Notes: generated by a model not told the origin, from the sequence alone. A stretch of 64,000 nt of DNA from Gammaproteobacteria bacterium (GCA_017999615.1 JAGNLM010000001.1:124001-188000); one strand, 5' to 3'; counted from the stretch's first letter, positions 17,691 to 36,787 are shown. Translations and numbers: made by a program.

Positions 17691-20600
17691 ATGGGCTACT
17701 CCTTCACCGAGAAGAAGCGAATCCGCAAGAACTTCGGGAAGCGCTCGAGCATCCTGGAAGTCCCGTACCTGCTCGCGATCCAGACGGATTCCTACCGCGG
17801 CTTCCTGCAGTCGGACGTGCCGGTGGACGGGAGGCGCGGCGAGGGGTTGCAGGCGGCCTTCAAGTCCGTGTTCCCCATCACGAGCTACTCGGGCGGCGCG
17901 GCGCTGGAGTATGTGAGCTACAACCTCGGGCAGCCGGTCTTCGACGTCAAGGAGTGCCAGATCCGTGGGCAGACCTACGCGGCCTCGCTGCGGGTCAAGC
18001 TGCGGCTGGTGATCTACGACAAGGAGGCCGGGGGCGACCAGAAGGTCGTCAAGAGCATCAAGGAGCAGGAAGTCTACATGGGCGAGATCCCGCTCATGAC
18101 GGACAACGGCACCTTCATCGTGAACGGCACGGAGCGCGTGATCGTCTCCCAGTTGCACCGCTCGCCGGGCGTCTTCTTCGAGCACGACAAGGGCAAGACC
18201 CACTCCTCCGGGAAGCTGCTGTTCTCGGCGCGGGTGATCCCCTACCGCGGGTCCTGGCTCGATTTCGAGTTCGACCCCAAGGACGCGATCTTCGTGCGCA
18301 TCGACCGGCGGCGGAAGCTGCCGGCGACGGTCCTCCTGCGTGCGCTCGGCTACAGCACCGAGGCGGTCCTGGCCACCTTCTTCGACGCCAACACCTACGA
18401 GATCGCGGACGGCCGTGTGCGCTGGCGGCTGGTGCCCGAGCGCCTGCGCGGCGAGACCTTCGGCTTCGACATCAAGGCGCCGGACGGCAAGGTGGTGGTC
18501 GAGGCGGGTCGCCGGGTGACCGCCCGGCACATCAAGACCATGCAGCAGGTCGGCGTCGACTTCCTCGATCTGCCCGACAGCTACCTGGTGGGCCGCGTGG
18601 TCGCGCGGGACGTCATCGACCGCAAGACCGGTGAAGTGATCGTCAACGCGAACGACGAGATCACCGAGAAGACGCTCGAGACCCTGCGGCGCCTCGCGGT
18701 CGAGACCGTGGAGACGATCTACAGCAACGACTTCGACCGCGGTCCGTACATGTCGGACACGCTGCGGATCGACTCGACCCGCAGCGAGATCGAGGCCCTG
18801 GTCGAGATCTACCGGATGATGCGCCCGGGCGAGCCGCCCACGAAGGATGCGGCGCAGAGCCTGTTCAACAACCTGTTCTTCGCCGCGGACCGCTACGACC
18901 TCTCGGCGGTCGGCCGGATGAAGTTCAACCGCCGGGTGGGCCGCGAGGAGATCGAGGGCTCGGGGACGCTGTCGCGCGCCGACATCATCGACGTGCTGAA
19001 GGTTCTCATCGACATCAAGGACGGCAAGGGCACGATCGACGACATCGACCACCTGGGCAACCGGCGCATCCGCAGCGTCGGCGAGATGGCCGAGAACCAG
19101 TTCCGGGTCGGGCTGGTGCGCGTGGAGCGCGCGGTGAAGGAGCGCCTGAGCCTCGCGGACGCCGACACCCTGATGCCCCAGGAGCTGATCAACGCGAAGC
19201 CCGTCTCCGCCGTGATCAAGGAGTTCTTCGGCTCGAGCCAGCTCTCCCAGTTCATGGACCAGAACAACCCGCTCTCCGAGGTCACGCACAAGCGGCGCGT
19301 GTCGGCGCTCGGCCCGGGCGGCCTCACCCGCGAGCGGGCCGGCTTCGAGGTGCGTGACGTGCACCCGACGCACTACGGGCGGGTCTGCCCCATCGAGACG
19401 CCGGAAGGCCCGAACATCGGCCTCATCAACTCGCTCGCGGTGTACGCGCGCACCAACCGCTACGGGTTCCTCGAGACCCCGTACCGCAAGGTGGAGAACA
19501 GCCGGGTCACCGACCGCATCGACTACCTGTCGGCGATCGAAGAGGGGCGCTACGTCATCGCCCAGGCGAACGCCACCCTCGACGGGGAGGGCCGCCTCAG
19601 CGACGACCTGGTCTCCTGCCGGTTCGAGAACGAGTTCACGCTGAAGGGCCCGGCCGAGGTCGAGTACATGGACGTGTCGCCGATGCAGATCGTGTCGGTG
19701 GCCGCCTCGCTCATCCCGTTCCTCGAGCACGACGACGCGAACCGCGCCCTGATGGGCTCGAACATGCAGCGCCAGGCGGTGCCGACGCTGAAGACCGAGC
19801 GCCCCCTCGTGGGCACCGGCATGGAGCGTACCGTGGCGATCGACTCGGGCGTCACCGTGGTGGCGCGCCGGGGCGGGGTCGTGGACTCGGTCGACGCGGC
19901 GCGCATCGTGGTGCGGGTGAACGACGACGAGACGGTTCCGGGCGAGCCGGGCGTGGACATCTACAACCTGACCAAGTACTCGCGCTCGAACCAGAACACC
20001 TGTATCAACCAGAAGCCCCTGGTGCGTCCGGGCGACGTGATCGCGCGTGGCGACGCGCTGGCCGACGGCCCCTCGACCGATCTCGGCGAGCTCGCCCTCG
20101 GCCAGAACCTGCTGGTCGCGTTCATGCCCTGGAACGGCTACAACTTCGAGGACTCGATCCTCATCTCCGAGCGGGTGGTGCAGGAGGACCGCTACACCAC
20201 CATCCACATCGAGGAGCTGATCGCGGTCGCCCGGGACACCAAGCTCGGGCCCGAGGAGATCACGGCGGACATCCCGAACGTGAGCGAGGCGGCACTCGCC
20301 AAGCTCGACGAGTCCGGGATCGTCTACATCGGCGCCGAGGTGAGCTCGGGCGACATCCTGGTGGGCAAGGTCACCCCGAAGGGCGAGACCCAGCTCACTC
20401 CGGAAGAGAAGCTGCTGCGGGCGATCTTCGGCGAGAAGGCCTCGGACGTGAAGGACACGTCCCTGCGCGTGCCCTCGGGGATGAACGGCACGGTCATCGA
20501 CGTGCAGGTCTTCACCCGCGACGGTGTGGAGAAGGACGCGCGGGCCAAGCAGATCGAGGAGATGGAACTCGCGAGCGTCAAGAAGGACCTGCGTGACCAG

Positions 20601-21773
20601 TACCGCATCCTCGAGGACGACGTCTACGACCGCCTGGAGAAGATCCTGGTGGGCAAGGCGGCGGTGGGCGGCCCGAAGGACCTGCAGGCGGACGCCCGGG
20701 TCACGAAGGCCTACCTCGCCGAGCTGCCGCGGGAGAAGTGGTTCGAGATCCGGATGAAGAGCGAGCAGGCGAACACCCAGCTCGAGACGGCGCGCGAGCA
20801 GCTCGCCCAGCACCGGACCTCGCTCGACGAGCAGTTCGAGGCCAAGCGGGTCAAGCTCACCTCGGGCGACGACCTCGCCCCCGGCGTGCTGAAGATGGTG
20901 AAGGTGTACCTGGCGGTGAAGCGCCGGGTGCAGCCGGGCGACAAGATGGCCGGGCGGCACGGCAACAAGGGCGTGGTCTCCACCATCGTGCCGGTGGAGG
21001 ACATGCCTTACATGGCCGACGGCACCCCGGTGGACATGGTGCTGAACCCCCTCGGTGTGCCCTCGCGCATGAACGTGGGGCAGGTGCTGGAGACCCACCT
21101 CGGGTGGGCCTCGAAGGAGCTGGGCCGGCGGGTCGGCCGGCTGCTCGACGCGCACGCGAAGGCGGCGGAGGTGCGGCGCCTGCTGGACCGCGTGTACAAC
21201 GGGACGGGCGGGGTGAAGGAGGATCTCTCCTCGCTCACCGACCCGGAGATCGTGGAGCTCGCCCGCAACGTGCGTGAGGGCGTTCCCATCGCGACGCCGG
21301 TCTTCGACGGCGCGACCGAGGACGAGATCAAGGAGCTGCTCGAGCTGGCGGGTCTGCCGCGCAGCGGCCAGACCACGCTCTACGACGGGCGCACGGGCGA
21401 TTCCTTCGCCCGCCCGGTGACGGTCGGCTACATGTACATGCTGAAGCTGAACCACCTGGTCGACGACAAGATGCACGCGCGCTCGACCGGGCCGTACAGC
21501 CTGGTCACCCAGCAGCCGCTCGGCGGCAAGGCGCAGTTCGGCGGGCAGCGCTTCGGGGAGATGGAGGTGTGGGCGCTCGAGGCATACGGGGCGGCCTACA
21601 CGCTGCAGGAGATGCTCACCGTCAAGTCCGACGACGTGAACGGAAGGACCAAGATGTACAAGAACATCGTGGACGCCGATCACCGGATGGAAGCGGGGAT
21701 GCCGGAGTCCTTCAACGTGCTGGTGAAGGAGATCCGCTCGCTCGGCATCGACATCGAGCTTGAGCAGTACTGA
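17691..21773 (+). CDS. rpoB: RNA polymerase subunit beta
   Basis: A 1360-residue subunit (1342 in E. coli), starting ATG 17691. The rifampicin-pocket region reads [20 protein letters not shown] with wild-type Asp, His and, further on, Ser (SALGPGG), so no resistance substitution is visible there. The catalytic-core segment [10 protein letters not shown] and the C-terminal clamp contacts [20 protein letters not shown] are intact. It is co-transcribed with rpoC 31 bp downstream. Confidence 0.99.
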   Translation: MGYSFTEKKRIRKNFGKRSSILEVPYLLAIQTDSYRGFLQSDVPVDGRRGEGLQAAFKSVFPITSYSGGAALEYVSYNLGQPVFDVKECQIRGQTYAASLRVKLRLVIYDKEAGGDQKVVKSIKEQEVYMGEIPLMTDNGTFIVNGTERVIVSQLHRSPGVFFEHDKGKTHSSGKLLFSARVIPYRGSWLDFEFDPKDAIFVRIDRRRKLPATVLLRALGYSTEAVLATFFDANTYEIADGRVRWRLVPERLRGETFGFDIKAPDGKVVVEAGRRVTARHIKTMQQVGVDFLDLPDSYLVGRVVARDVIDRKTGEVIVNANDEITEKTLETLRRLAVETVETIYSNDFDRGPYMSDTLRIDSTRSEIEALVEIYRMMRPGEPPTKDAAQSLFNNLFFAADRYDLSAVGRMKFNRRVGREEIEGSGTLSRADIIDVLKVLIDIKDGKGTIDDIDHLGNRRIRSVGEMAENQFRVGLVRVERAVKERLSLADADTLMPQELINAKPVSAVIKEFFGSSQLSQFMDQNNPLSEVTHKRRVSALGPGGLTRERAGFEVRDVHPTHYGRVCPIETPEGPNIGLINSLAVYARTNRYGFLETPYRKVENSRVTDRIDYLSAIEEGRYVIAQANATLDGEGRLSDDLVSCRFENEFTLKGPAEVEYMDVSPMQIVSVAASLIPFLEHDDANRALMGSNMQRQAVPTLKTERPLVGTGMERTVAIDSGVTVVARRGGVVDSVDAARIVVRVNDDETVPGEPGVDIYNLTKYSRSNQNTCINQKPLVRPGDVIARGDALADGPSTDLGELALGQNLLVAFMPWNGYNFEDSILISERVVQEDRYTTIHIEELIAVARDTKLGPEEITADIPNVSEAALAKLDESGIVYIGAEVSSGDILVGKVTPKGETQLTPEEKLLRAIFGEKASDVKDTSLRVPSGMNGTVIDVQVFTRDGVEKDARAKQIEEMELASVKKDLRDQYRILEDDVYDRLEKILVGKAAVGGPKDLQADARVTKAYLAELPREKWFEIRMKSEQANTQLETAREQLAQHRTSLDEQFEAKRVKLTSGDDLAPGVLKMVKVYLAVKRRVQPGDKMAGRHGNKGVVSTIVPVEDMPYMADGTPVDMVLNPLGVPSRMNVGQVLETHLGWASKELGRRVGRLLDAHAKAAEVRRLLDRVYNGTGGVKEDLSSLTDPEIVELARNVREGVPIATPVFDGATEDEIKELLELAGLPRSGQTTLYDGRTGDSFARPVTVGYMYMLKLNHLVDDKMHARSTGPYSLVTQQPLGGKAQFGGQRFGEMEVWALEAYGAAYTLQEMLTVKSDDVNGRTKMYKNIVDADHRMEAGMPESFNVLVKEIRSLGIDIELEQY

Positions 21774-21804
21774 CGGATACCGGCGGTTTGGCGGGGGATA
21801 CGCA

Positions 21805-26034
<4,230 letters not shown>

Positions 26035-26080
26035 GAGCCGCGAATGAGGCAGGGAATGCGGTTTGCGGCCCTGCCGTTGC

Positions 26081-26109
26081 TTGACAGCGGCGGGCGCCCT
26101 CCCTAAACT
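26081..26109 (+). promoter_or_regulatory. Putative promoter of the str operon (rpsL)
   Basis: TTGACA (26081-26086) and TAAACT (26104-26109) are separated by exactly 17 bp in the 228-bp rpoC-rpsL gap. This would start a transcript with a 5' leader of about 145 nt before rpsL. Confidence 0.65.
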
Positions 26110-26119
26110 CCCGCATTCT

Positions 26120-26226
26120 CCACGGGCACGGTCACGCCCGTGGGGGTTTTGCGGCAAGCCGCATCCCGGTTTCCTCGCAATGGCCCCCGGCGGTGTAAGC
26201 ACACCGACGCTTATGCTGCCCGGGGG
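26120..26226 (+). promoter_or_regulatory. Structured leader of rpsL with a terminator-like hairpin
   Basis: Immediately after the promoter, CCACGGGC (26120-26127) pairs with GCCCGTGG (26136-26143), followed by GGGTTTT. This could be the rpoBC terminator, an attenuator of the new transcript, or both. A second structure follows: CCCCCGG (26184-26190) with CCGGGGG (26220-26226) enclosing the perfect hairpin CGGTGT-AAGC-ACACCG (26191-26206). Confidence 0.6.
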
Positions 26227-26262
26227 TCTTTGGCCATCGCATCAGAAGTTGGAGCACCAGGC

Positions 26263-26637
26263 ATGGCGACGATCAACCAGCTGGTCCGCAAGCCGCGCAC
26301 GAGCAAGTCTCAGAAGAGCTCCGTGCCGGCCCTGGAAGGCAGCCCTCAGAAGCGGGGTGTGTGCACTCGCGTGTACACCACCACCCCCAAGAAGCCGAAC
26401 TCGGCGCTGCGTAAGGTCGCGCGCGTTCGCCTGACCAACGGCATGGAGGTCAGCTCCTATATCGGCGGCGAAGGGCACAACCTTCAGGAGCACTCGGTCG
26501 TCCTCATCCGCGGGGGCCGCGTGAAGGACCTGCCGGGTGTGCGCTACCACACCGTGCGCGGGAGCCTGGACGCCTCGGGCGTCAACGATCGCCGGCAGTC
26601 CCGGTCGAAGTACGGCGCAAAGCGGCCCAAGGGCTGA
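26263..26637 (+). CDS. rpsL: 30S ribosomal protein S12
   Basis: A 124-residue decoding-centre protein, the same length as in E. coli. The ATG at 26263 gives [12 protein letters not shown]; an earlier in-frame ATG at 26140 lies inside the leader and is not credible. The [13 protein letters not shown] segment keeps the lysines whose mutation gives streptomycin resistance, so the allele looks wild type. First gene of the str operon; rpsG follows after 17 bp. Confidence 0.98.
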   Translation: MATINQLVRKPRTSKSQKSSVPALEGSPQKRGVCTRVYTTTPKKPNSALRKVARVRLTNGMEVSSYIGGEGHNLQEHSVVLIRGGRVKDLPGVRYHTVRGSLDASGVNDRRQSRSKYGAKRPKG

Positions 26638-26654
26638 GGAACAGGTAGCAGGCC

Positions 26655-27125
26655 ATGTCCAGAAGAAGAATCATCGCGCGGCGCAGCATCCTTCCCGATC
26701 CCAAGTACGGGAACGAGACGCTTGCGAAGTTCATCAACGTGATCATGAAGGGCGGCAAGAAGTCGATTGCCGAGTCCATCGTCTACGGCGCCCTGGATCG
26801 GGTCGCCGAGCGGACGAAGGGCGATGCCCTCGAGATCTTCATCCGTGCGCTCGGCAATGTGCGCCCGGTGGTCGAGGTGAAGTCCCGCCGGGTCGGCGGC
26901 GCCACCTACCAGGTGCCGGTGGAGGTGCGCGCGAGCCGCCAGTCGGCGCTTGCCATGCGCTGGCTGGTGGACGCCTCCCGCAAGCGCGGCGAGAAGAGCA
27001 TGGGTCTGCGGCTGGCGGGCGAGTTCATGGACGCCGCGGAGAACCGGGGCACGGCGGTGAAGAAGCGCGAGGACACCCACCGCATGGCGGAGGCCAACAA
27101 GGCCTTCTCGCACTACCGGTGGTAA
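26655..27125 (+). CDS. rpsG: 30S ribosomal protein S7
   Basis: A 156-residue primary binder of the 16S rRNA 3' domain, beginning [20 protein letters not shown]. It lies between rpsL and fusA (12 bp before the fusA GTG). In E. coli S7 represses the str operon by binding the rpsL-rpsG intercistronic RNA; the gap here is only 17 bp, so the same site cannot be present in the same form. Confidence 0.98.
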   Translation: MSRRRIIARRSILPDPKYGNETLAKFINVIMKGGKKSIAESIVYGALDRVAERTKGDALEIFIRALGNVRPVVEVKSRRVGGATYQVPVEVRASRQSALAMRWLVDASRKRGEKSMGLRLAGEFMDAAENRGTAVKKREDTHRMAEANKAFSHYRW

Positions 27126-27137
27126 GGGAACGGGACC

Positions 27138-29240
<2,103 letters not shown>

Positions 29241-29334
29241 GGCCGGCCGCTCGGGCTACGGGCGCGGGCGGGGGCCGGAAGAGAATTCGCACAGGCAGCA
29301 ACGAGACAAACTGCAGTCCGAGGATAGCGACGCC

Positions 29335-30525
<1,191 letters not shown>

Positions 30526-30532
30526 CGCAATC

Positions 30533-30844
30533 ATGGCAAGCCAACGCATCCGCATTCGCCTGAAGGCGTTCGACCACCGGTTGATCGACCAGTCCGCGAT
30601 GGAGATCGTCGAGACCGCGCGCCGGACCGGCGCGTTCGTGCGCGGCCCGATCCCGCTGCCGACCCGCAAGGAGCGTTTCACGCTGCTGGTCTCGCCGCAC
30701 AAGGACAAGGACGCGCGCGACCAGTACGAGATCCGCACGCACAAGAGGCTGATGGACATCGTCGACCCGACGGACAAGACCGTCGACGCGTTGATGAAGC
30801 TGGACCTTGCGGCCGGCGTGGACGTGCAGATCAAGCTGAACTAG
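30533..30844 (+). CDS. rpsJ: 30S ribosomal protein S10 (NusE)
   Basis: A 103-residue protein of canonical length, beginning [20 protein letters not shown]. Besides its place in the 30S head, S10 serves as NusE in antitermination and contacts NusG. It heads the S10 gene order but has no leader of its own, since tuf ends 7 bp upstream. Confidence 0.98.
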   Translation: MASQRIRIRLKAFDHRLIDQSAMEIVETARRTGAFVRGPIPLPTRKERFTLLVSPHKDKDARDQYEIRTHKRLMDIVDPTDKTVDALMKLDLAAGVDVQIKLN

Positions 30845-30854
30845 GGCTCGAGCC

Positions 30855-31496
30855 ATGACGATGGGAGTGGTGGGACGGAAGGCGGGGATGACCCGCATCT
30901 TCACCGAGGACGGGGCGTACATCCCGGTGACGGTGATCGAGGTCACGCCGAACCGCGTGACCCAGGTGAAGAGCGCCGAGAACGACGGCTACCGCGCCGT
31001 GCAGGTGACCTGCGGCACGCGGCGGGCCTCGCGCGTGACCCGGCCGATGGTCGGGCACTTCGCGAAGGCGGGTGTCGAGGCCGGGCGCGGGCTGTGGGAG
31101 TTCCGCCTGGGAGACGGGGAAGGGGTGGACCTGGCCATCGGACAGGAAGTCCGGGTCGACATGTTCCAGGCGGGGCAGAAGGTAGACGTGACCGGCACGA
31201 CCCAGGGCAAGGGGTTCGCCGGTGTCATCAAGCGCTACCACTTCAGCGCCCAGGACGCGACCCACGGCAACTCGCTCTCGCACCGGGCGCCCGGCTCCAT
31301 CGGTCAGCGCCAGACGCCGGGCCGGGTGGTGAAGGGCAAGCGGATGGCGGGACATCTGGGTAACGCGCGCCGCACGTCGCAGACCCTCGAGGTCGTGCGT
31401 GTGGACGCCGAGCGTAACTTGCTGCTCGTGAGGGGCGCCGTCCCGGGCCCGAAGGGTGGCGATCTGGTCGTGCGCCCGGCGACGAAGGCGCGCTAG
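30855..31496 (+). CDS. rplC: 50S ribosomal protein L3
   Basis: A 213-residue 23S rRNA-binding assembly initiator near the peptidyl-transferase centre, with the family start [14 protein letters not shown] and the [13 protein letters not shown] extension loop. The ATG at 30855 is annotated; a second in-frame ATG at 30861 would give [10 protein letters not shown], as close to the family N-terminus. Confidence 0.97.
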   Translation: MTMGVVGRKAGMTRIFTEDGAYIPVTVIEVTPNRVTQVKSAENDGYRAVQVTCGTRRASRVTRPMVGHFAKAGVEAGRGLWEFRLGDGEGVDLAIGQEVRVDMFQAGQKVDVTGTTQGKGFAGVIKRYHFSAQDATHGNSLSHRAPGSIGQRQTPGRVVKGKRMAGHLGNARRTSQTLEVVRVDAERNLLLVRGAVPGPKGGDLVVRPATKAR

Positions 31497-31510
31497 CGGA
31501 GAACGCGGTG

Positions 31511-32116
31511 ATGGAGCTGGCACTTCAAGAGGCGGGCGGTACCGTGCAGGTCGCGGACGCGGTGTTCGGGGCGCGTTTCAACGAGGCCCTGGTGCACCAG
31601 GTCGTCACGAGCTACCTGGCGGGGGCCCGGTCCGGTACGCGGGCCCAGAAGACGCGGGCCGAGGTGAGTGGAGGCAACTCCAAGCCCTGGCGGCAGAAGG
31701 GCAGCGGCCGGGCCCGTGTGGGCTCGTCGCGTAACCCCATCTGGCGGGGCGGCGGCGTGACGTTCGCGGCGAAGCCGACGGACTACTCCCAGAAGGTGAA
31801 CAAGAAGATGTACCGGGGCGCCATGCGCGCCATCCTGTCCGAGCTCGCGCGTCTGGATCGTCTCCAGGTGGTCGACTCCTTCGGGGTGGACGCGGCGAAG
31901 ACGAAGGAGTTGGCGCAGAAGCTGAACGCGCTCGGTCTGCAGGACGTGCTGATCGTGACCGACTCGGTCGACGACCGGCTCGCCCTGGCGGCGCGCAACC
32001 TGCCGCACGTGGCCGTGGTGGCCGCGCGCAGCGTCGACCCCGTCAGCCTGATCGGTTTCGAGAACGTGCTGGTCACCGTGCCGGCGCTGCGGGCCCTCGA
32101 GGAGAGGCTGGCATGA
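31511..32116 (+). CDS. rplD: 50S ribosomal protein L4
   Basis: A 201-residue protein identical in length to E. coli L4. I use the ATG at 31511 ([10 protein letters not shown]); a GTG directly before it would add one residue. The tunnel-lining loop contains [20 protein letters not shown]. In E. coli L4 represses the S10 operon through a leader upstream of rpsJ that has no room to exist here. The stop overlaps the rplW start by 4 bp. Confidence 0.97.
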   Translation: MELALQEAGGTVQVADAVFGARFNEALVHQVVTSYLAGARSGTRAQKTRAEVSGGNSKPWRQKGSGRARVGSSRNPIWRGGGVTFAAKPTDYSQKVNKKMYRGAMRAILSELARLDRLQVVDSFGVDAAKTKELAQKLNALGLQDVLIVTDSVDDRLALAARNLPHVAVVAARSVDPVSLIGFENVLVTVPALRALEERLA

Positions 32117-32409
32117 GCGAAGAGCGCCTGATGAAGCTGTTGCTGTCGCCGCACGTGTCCGAGAAGAGCACGCGGATCGCCGACAAGAGCCGGCAGTTCG
32201 TCTTCGAGGTCGTGCCCGACGCCACCAAGCCCGAGATCAAGCAGGCCGTGGAGCTGATGTTCAAGGTCGAGGTCGAGGGGGTGCAGGTGGTCAACGTCGC
32301 CGGCAAGCGCAAGCGGTTCGGGCGCATGGCCGGGCGGCGGCCTGACTGGAAGAAGGCGTACGTTCGCCTGAAGGCCGGCCACGACATCGATTTCGTCGGC
32401 GGGCAGTAG
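32113..32409 (+). CDS. rplW: 50S ribosomal protein L23
   Basis: A 98-residue protein at the polypeptide exit, where trigger factor and SRP dock. The family segment [11 protein letters not shown] lies at the N-terminus. The ATGA overlap with rplD indicates translational coupling. Confidence 0.96.
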   Translation: MSEERLMKLLLSPHVSEKSTRIADKSRQFVFEVVPDATKPEIKQAVELMFKVEVEGVQVVNVAGKRKRFGRMAGRRPDWKKAYVRLKAGHDIDFVGGQ

Positions 32410-32426
32410 TCGAGAGGAGCGCGAAG

Positions 32427-33254
32427 ATGCCGATCGTCAAGGCCAAACCGACCTCTGCGGGGAGGCGCTTTGTGGTCCGGGTGAAGAACCCGGAACTGCA
32501 CAAGGGCGAGCCGTACGGGCCGTTGCTGGCACCCAAGTCGCGCAACGGGGGCCGCAACACCTACGGCCGCGTGACCGTGCGCCACCAGGGCGGGGGCCAC
32601 AAGCAGCGCTATCGCATCGTGGACTTCAAGCGCGACAAGGACGGGATCCCGGGGCGCGTCGAGCGGCTCGAGTACGACCCGAACCGGAGCGCCCACCTGG
32701 CGCTGGTGCTCTATGCCGACGGCGAGCGCCGGTACGTGATCGCCGCCAAGGGGCTCGGCGTGGGCGCCGAGGTGATGTCGGGGCCGGAGGCGTCGATCAA
32801 GGTGGGTAACTGCCTGCCGCTGCGCAACATCCCGGTCGGCAGCATGGTGCACTGCGTGGAGATGAAGCCCGGCAAGGGCGCCCAGATGGCGCGCTCGGCA
32901 GGGACCTCGGTGCAGATCCTGGCGCGCGAGGGCGGGAACGCGACCCTGCGCATGCGCTCTGGCGAGGTGCGCAAGGTGCCCGTGGACTGCCGCGCGGTGG
33001 TGGGAGAGGTGAGCAACGGGGAGCACAATCTGGAGTCCCTGGGCAAGGCCGGCGCCAAGCGGTGGCGGGGTATCCGCCCGACCGTTCGGGGCGTGGTCAT
33101 GAACCCGGTCGACCACCCGCACGGCGGCGGCGAGGGCCGCAGCTCGGGCGGGCGGCACCCGTGCACTCCGTGGGGCGTGCCGACGAAGGGCTACAAGACC
33201 CGCAAGAACAAGCGGACGACGGGCATGATCGTGCGTCGTCGCAAACAGCGCTGA
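32427..33254 (+). CDS. rplB: 50S ribosomal protein L2
   Basis: A 275-residue protein needed for subunit association and peptidyl transfer. The highly conserved C-terminal segment [13 protein letters not shown] with the essential His is intact. Confidence 0.98.
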   Translation: MPIVKAKPTSAGRRFVVRVKNPELHKGEPYGPLLAPKSRNGGRNTYGRVTVRHQGGGHKQRYRIVDFKRDKDGIPGRVERLEYDPNRSAHLALVLYADGERRYVIAAKGLGVGAEVMSGPEASIKVGNCLPLRNIPVGSMVHCVEMKPGKGAQMARSAGTSVQILAREGGNATLRMRSGEVRKVPVDCRAVVGEVSNGEHNLESLGKAGAKRWRGIRPTVRGVVMNPVDHPHGGGEGRSSGGRHPCTPWGVPTKGYKTRKNKRTTGMIVRRRKQR

Positions 33255-33269
33255 TAGAGGGCTACTGCG

Positions 33270-33545
33270 GTGCCGCGTTCAGTCAAGAAGGGGCCGTTCG
33301 TCGATCATCACCTGGTCAAGAAGGTCGACGCGGCGCGGTCGAGCGGGACCAAGCGCCCGATCAAGACCTGGTCGCGCCGTTCCATGGTCGTGCCCGATAT
33401 GGTGGGTCTGACCATTGCGGTGCACAACGGGCGTCAGCATGTGCCGGTCCTCGTGACCGAGAACATGGTGGGCCACAAGTTGGGCGAGTTCGCATCCACG
33501 CGGATATTCCGCGGGCACGCCGCGGACCGCAAGGCGAAGAAGTGA
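33270..33545 (+). CDS. rpsS: 30S ribosomal protein S19
   Basis: A 91-residue 30S-head protein, starting at GTG 33270 ([19 protein letters not shown]). The conserved [19 protein letters not shown] segment is present. Confidence 0.98.
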   Translation: MPRSVKKGPFVDHHLVKKVDAARSSGTKRPIKTWSRRSMVVPDMVGLTIAVHNGRQHVPVLVTENMVGHKLGEFASTRIFRGHAADRKAKK

Positions 33546-33556
33546 GGGGCGCCGGA

Positions 33557-33889
33557 ATGGAGACCCGATCGACGCTGCGCTACGCGCGCATTTCGGCCCA
33601 GAAGGCGCGCCTCGTCGCCGACCTGGTGCGGGGCATGCCGGTGGACCGGGCGTTGAGCACGCTCACGTTCACCGAGAAGAAGGCTGCGGGCATCGTCCGC
33701 AAGGTGCTCGAGTCCGCGATCGCGAACGCCGAGCACAACGAAGGCGCGGACGTGGACGAGTTGAAGGTTTCGGCGATCTGGGTGGATGAAGGCCCCACCA
33801 TGAAGCGCATGCACGCGCGCGCGAAGGGGCGCGGCACGCGGGTCATGAAGCGCACCAGCCACATCACCGTCAAGGTGTCGGACGACTGA
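33557..33889 (+). CDS. rplV: 50S ribosomal protein L22
   Basis: A 110-residue protein, same length as in E. coli. I use the ATG at 33557 ([20 protein letters not shown]); the longer upstream frame overlaps rplB and rpsS and is not real. The tunnel beta-hairpin with [17 protein letters not shown] is intact, with no macrolide-type deletion. Confidence 0.97.
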   Translation: METRSTLRYARISAQKARLVADLVRGMPVDRALSTLTFTEKKAAGIVRKVLESAIANAEHNEGADVDELKVSAIWVDEGPTMKRMHARAKGRGTRVMKRTSHITVKVSDD

Positions 33890-33900
33890 GAGAGGCCGCG

Positions 33901-34578
33901 ATGGGACACAAGGTCAACCCGACGGGCATCCGCCTCGGCATCATCAAGGACTGGACTTCGCGCTGGTTCGCGGAGGGGCGGCGCTACGCCGACAATCTGA
34001 ATACGGATCTGAAGGTGCGGACCTTCTTGAAGAAGCGTCTGGCAAACGCCTCGGTGAGCCGCATCCAGATCGATCGGCCGGCGCGCAATGCGCGCATCGT
34101 GGTCCACACGGCGCGGCCGGGGATCGTGATCGGCAAGAAGGGCGAGGACATCGAGGCATTGCGCCGCGAAGTCTCGTCGATGATCGGTGTGCCCGTGCAC
34201 ATTGGCGTGGAGGAGATCCGCAAGCCCGAGCTGGACGCGCAGCTGGTGGCGGAGAGCGTGGCCCAGCAGCTGGAGCGCCGGATCATGTTTCGCCGTGCCA
34301 TGAAGCGCGCGGTGGCCAACGCCATGCGCATCGGTGCGCAGGGCATCCGGATCAACGTCGCCGGGCGGCTGAACGGTGCGGAGATCGCGCGGGCCGAGTG
34401 GTATCGCGAAGGTCGGGTGCCGCTGCACACGCTGCGGGCGGACATCGATTACGGGTTTGCCGAGGCGCGTACCACGTACGGCGTGATCGGCGTGAAGGTC
34501 TGGATCTTCAAGGGCGAGGTCTTCGAGCGCCGGGCCGAGGTCCAGGAAGCCGCGCCCGAGAAGGCTGCGGTTGCCTGA
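33901..34578 (+). CDS. rpsC: 30S ribosomal protein S3
   Basis: A 225-residue mRNA-entry protein beginning [18 protein letters not shown]. The KH domain has the GKKGEDIE loop, and the C-terminal domain is complete apart from a short Glu/Ala-rich tail. Confidence 0.98.
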   Translation: MGHKVNPTGIRLGIIKDWTSRWFAEGRRYADNLNTDLKVRTFLKKRLANASVSRIQIDRPARNARIVVHTARPGIVIGKKGEDIEALRREVSSMIGVPVHIGVEEIRKPELDAQLVAESVAQQLERRIMFRRAMKRAVANAMRIGAQGIRINVAGRLNGAEIARAEWYREGRVPLHTLRADIDYGFAEARTTYGVIGVKVWIFKGEVFERRAEVQEAAPEKAAVA

Positions 34579-34593
34579 GGGGAGTGAGAGAAC

Positions 34594-35007
34594 ATGCTGC
34601 AGCCGACCCGTACCAAGTTCCGTAAGCAGCACAAGGGCCGCAACCGCGGGCTCGCCGAGCGTGGCGGCAAGGTGAGCTTCGGCGACTTCGGGCTGAAGGC
34701 CACCACGCGCGGGCGCCTGACGGCGCGCCAGATCGAGGCGGCCCGGCGGGCCATCAGCCGCTACGTGAAGCGTGGCGGTAAGGTCTGGATCCGGGTGTTC
34801 CCCGACAAGCCGGTCTCGAAGAAGCCCCTCGAGGTCCGCATGGGCAGCGGCAAGGGCAACGTGGAGTACTGGGTGGCCCTGGTGCAGCCCGGCAAGGTGC
34901 TCTACGAGATGGAGGGCGTTCCCGAGGAGATCGCCCGTGAGGCGTTCCGGCTGGCGGCCGCGAAGTTGCCCATCCGGACGACGGTCGTGGAGAGGGTGGT
35001 GCTCTGA
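34594..35007 (+). CDS. rplP: 50S ribosomal protein L16
   Basis: A 137-residue A-site protein beginning [20 protein letters not shown]. The conserved Arg of the [14 protein letters not shown] region, hydroxylated in E. coli, is present. The stop shares one base with the rpmC start (TGATG). Confidence 0.98.
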   Translation: MLQPTRTKFRKQHKGRNRGLAERGGKVSFGDFGLKATTRGRLTARQIEAARRAISRYVKRGGKVWIRVFPDKPVSKKPLEVRMGSGKGNVEYWVALVQPGKVLYEMEGVPEEIAREAFRLAAAKLPIRTTVVERVVL

Positions 35008-35210
35008 TGAACGTGCGCGAGCTGAGAGGGAAGAACGTGGGCGAGCTCGGCGAGGAGCTGCGCGGCCGGCTGCGTGAGCAGTTCAACCTGCGTATGCAGA
35101 AGGGCTCGGGTCAGACGCCGCGGCCGCACCTGTTCAAGGCGGTGCGCAGGGAGATCGCCCGGATCAAGACGGTGATGAGCGAGCGCTCCTACGGGAGTGA
35201 GAGGTCATGA
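35007..35210 (+). CDS. rpmC: 50S ribosomal protein L29
   Basis: A 67-residue all-helical exit-tunnel protein ([20 protein letters not shown]). It overlaps rplP by 1 bp and rpsQ by 4 bp, a chain of coupled starts. Confidence 0.96.
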   Translation: MNVRELRGKNVGELGEELRGRLREQFNLRMQKGSGQTPRPHLFKAVRREIARIKTVMSERSYGSERS

Positions 35211-35467
35211 GCGAGACGACGCACACACCCCGGACCCTGGTCGGGCGGGTGGTCAGCGACAAGATGGAGAAGAGCGCCACGGTTCTCGTGGAGCGCAAGG
35301 TGAAGCACGAGCTTTACGGCAAGTACGTTCGCCGCTCGACGAAGCTGCACGTCCACGACGAGCAGAACGAGTGTCGCGAGGGCGACCTGGTGGAGGTCGT
35401 CGAAGGGCGTCCGGTCTCGAAGACGAAGGCTTGGCGTCTGCACCGGGTGGTCGAGCGGGCGCGGTGA
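35207..35467 (+). CDS. rpsQ: 30S ribosomal protein S17
   Basis: An 86-residue OB-fold protein binding the 16S rRNA 5' domain, with the conserved [20 protein letters not shown] segment. The ATGA start overlaps the rpmC stop. It is the last gene of the S10 order; 53 bp separate it from rplN. Confidence 0.97.
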   Translation: MSETTHTPRTLVGRVVSDKMEKSATVLVERKVKHELYGKYVRRSTKLHVHDEQNECREGDLVEVVEGRPVSKTKAWRLHRVVERAR

Positions 35468-35520
35468 GGGCGCCCTCAGGGCGATAGTGGGGCTGCCGCG
35501 TACGGGTACGGAGGCTGGCG

Positions 35521-35889
35521 ATGATTCAGATGCAGACAATGCTGGACGCGGCGGACAACAGCGGCGCGCGGCGGCTCATGTGCATCAAGGTCCTTGGGGG
35601 ATCGAAGAGGCGGTATGCCGGTATCGGCGACGTCATCAAGGTCACCGTGAAAGAGGCGATTCCTCGAGGCAAGGTGAAGAAGGGCGAGGTCTACAACGCC
35701 GTGGTCGTGCGCACCCGCAAGGGCGTACGGCGGGCGGACGGGTCGCTGGTGCGTTTCGATGGCAACGCGGCTGTGCTGCTCAACAACCAGCTCCAGCCCA
35801 TCGGCACGCGCATCTTCGGGCCGGTCACTCGCGAACTGCGCAGCGAGCGGTTCATGAAGATCATCTCTCTGGCGCCGGAAGTGCTCTGA
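35521..35889 (+). CDS. rplN: 50S ribosomal protein L14
   Basis: A 122-residue protein aligning closely with E. coli L14 ([19 protein letters not shown]-terminus [13 protein letters not shown]). It lies at the subunit interface. First gene of the spc order. The preceding 53 bp holds no strong promoter, so it is probably read through from the S10 genes. Confidence 0.98.
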   Translation: MIQMQTMLDAADNSGARRLMCIKVLGGSKRRYAGIGDVIKVTVKEAIPRGKVKKGEVYNAVVVRTRKGVRRADGSLVRFDGNAAVLLNNQLQPIGTRIFGPVTRELRSERFMKIISLAPEVL

Positions 35890-35902
35890 GGCGGTTGCGA
35901 TC

Positions 35903-36220
35903 ATGCACAGGATTCGTAAGGGTGATCAGGTCGTCGTCCAGACCGGCAAGGACAAGGGCAAGCGCGGGACGGTTCTGCGCGTGCTCGAGAATGACCGGGT
36001 GGTCGTCGAGAACGTTAACGTGGCGAAGAAGCACACTCGCCCGAACCCGATGCGCGGTGCGCAGGGCGGGATCGTGGAGAAGGAGATGCCCATCCACGTT
36101 TCGAACGTAGCGGTGTACAACCCGGGCGCCAAGAAGGGCGACCGCGTGGGATTCCGCACGCTCGAGGACGGCCGCAAGGTCCGGTACTTCAAGTCGAACG
36201 GCGAAGTCGTCGACGCGTAG
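35903..36220 (+). CDS. rplX: 50S ribosomal protein L24
   Basis: A 105-residue assembly-initiating protein with an N-terminal KOW motif ([20 protein letters not shown]). Confidence 0.97.
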   Translation: MHRIRKGDQVVVQTGKDKGKRGTVLRVLENDRVVVENVNVAKKHTRPNPMRGAQGGIVEKEMPIHVSNVAVYNPGAKKGDRVGFRTLEDGRKVRYFKSNGEVVDA

Positions 36221-36230
36221 GGGCGCGGCC

Positions 36231-36770
36231 ATGTCAAGACTTCAGGAATACTACCGGGGCACTGTCGTCAAGCAGTTGACGGACAAGTTCCAGTATCCCA
36301 ACCCGATGCAGGTGCCGCGCATCGTCAAGGTCACGCTCAACATGGGTGTGGGCGAGGCGGTGGGTGACCGCAAGGTGCTGGACAACGCGGTGGGGGACAT
36401 GACGCAGATCGCTGGGCAGAAGCCCGTGATCACGAAGGCGCGCACCTCCATCGCCGGGTTCAAGATCCGGGCGGGCTGGCCCATCGGCTGCAAGGTGACG
36501 CTGCGCGGGGAGCGGATGTACGAGTTCCTCGACCGGCTCATCAACGTCGCGATCCCGCGTATCCGGGACTTTCGCGGGTTCAGCGGCCGGGCCTTCGACG
36601 GGCAGGGCAACTACAGCCTGGGTGTTCGGGAGCAGATCATCTTTCCCGAGATCGACTACGACAAGATCGACACGCTGCGCGGGATGGACATCACCATCAC
36701 GACCAGCGCCCGGAACGACGAAGAGGGGCGCGCGCTTCTGGCGGCCTTCAACTTCCCCTTCCGGAACTAG
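36231..36770 (+). CDS. rplE: 50S ribosomal protein L5
   Basis: A 179-residue 5S rRNA-binding protein, same length as in E. coli. The conserved segments [15 protein letters not shown] and [20 protein letters not shown] are present. Confidence 0.98.
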   Translation: MSRLQEYYRGTVVKQLTDKFQYPNPMQVPRIVKVTLNMGVGEAVGDRKVLDNAVGDMTQIAGQKPVITKARTSIAGFKIRAGWPIGCKVTLRGERMYEFLDRLINVAIPRIRDFRGFSGRAFDGQGNYSLGVREQIIFPEIDYDKIDTLRGMDITITTSARNDEEGRALLAAFNFPFRN

Positions 36771-36787
36771 CAGATAGGGCGGACGCA

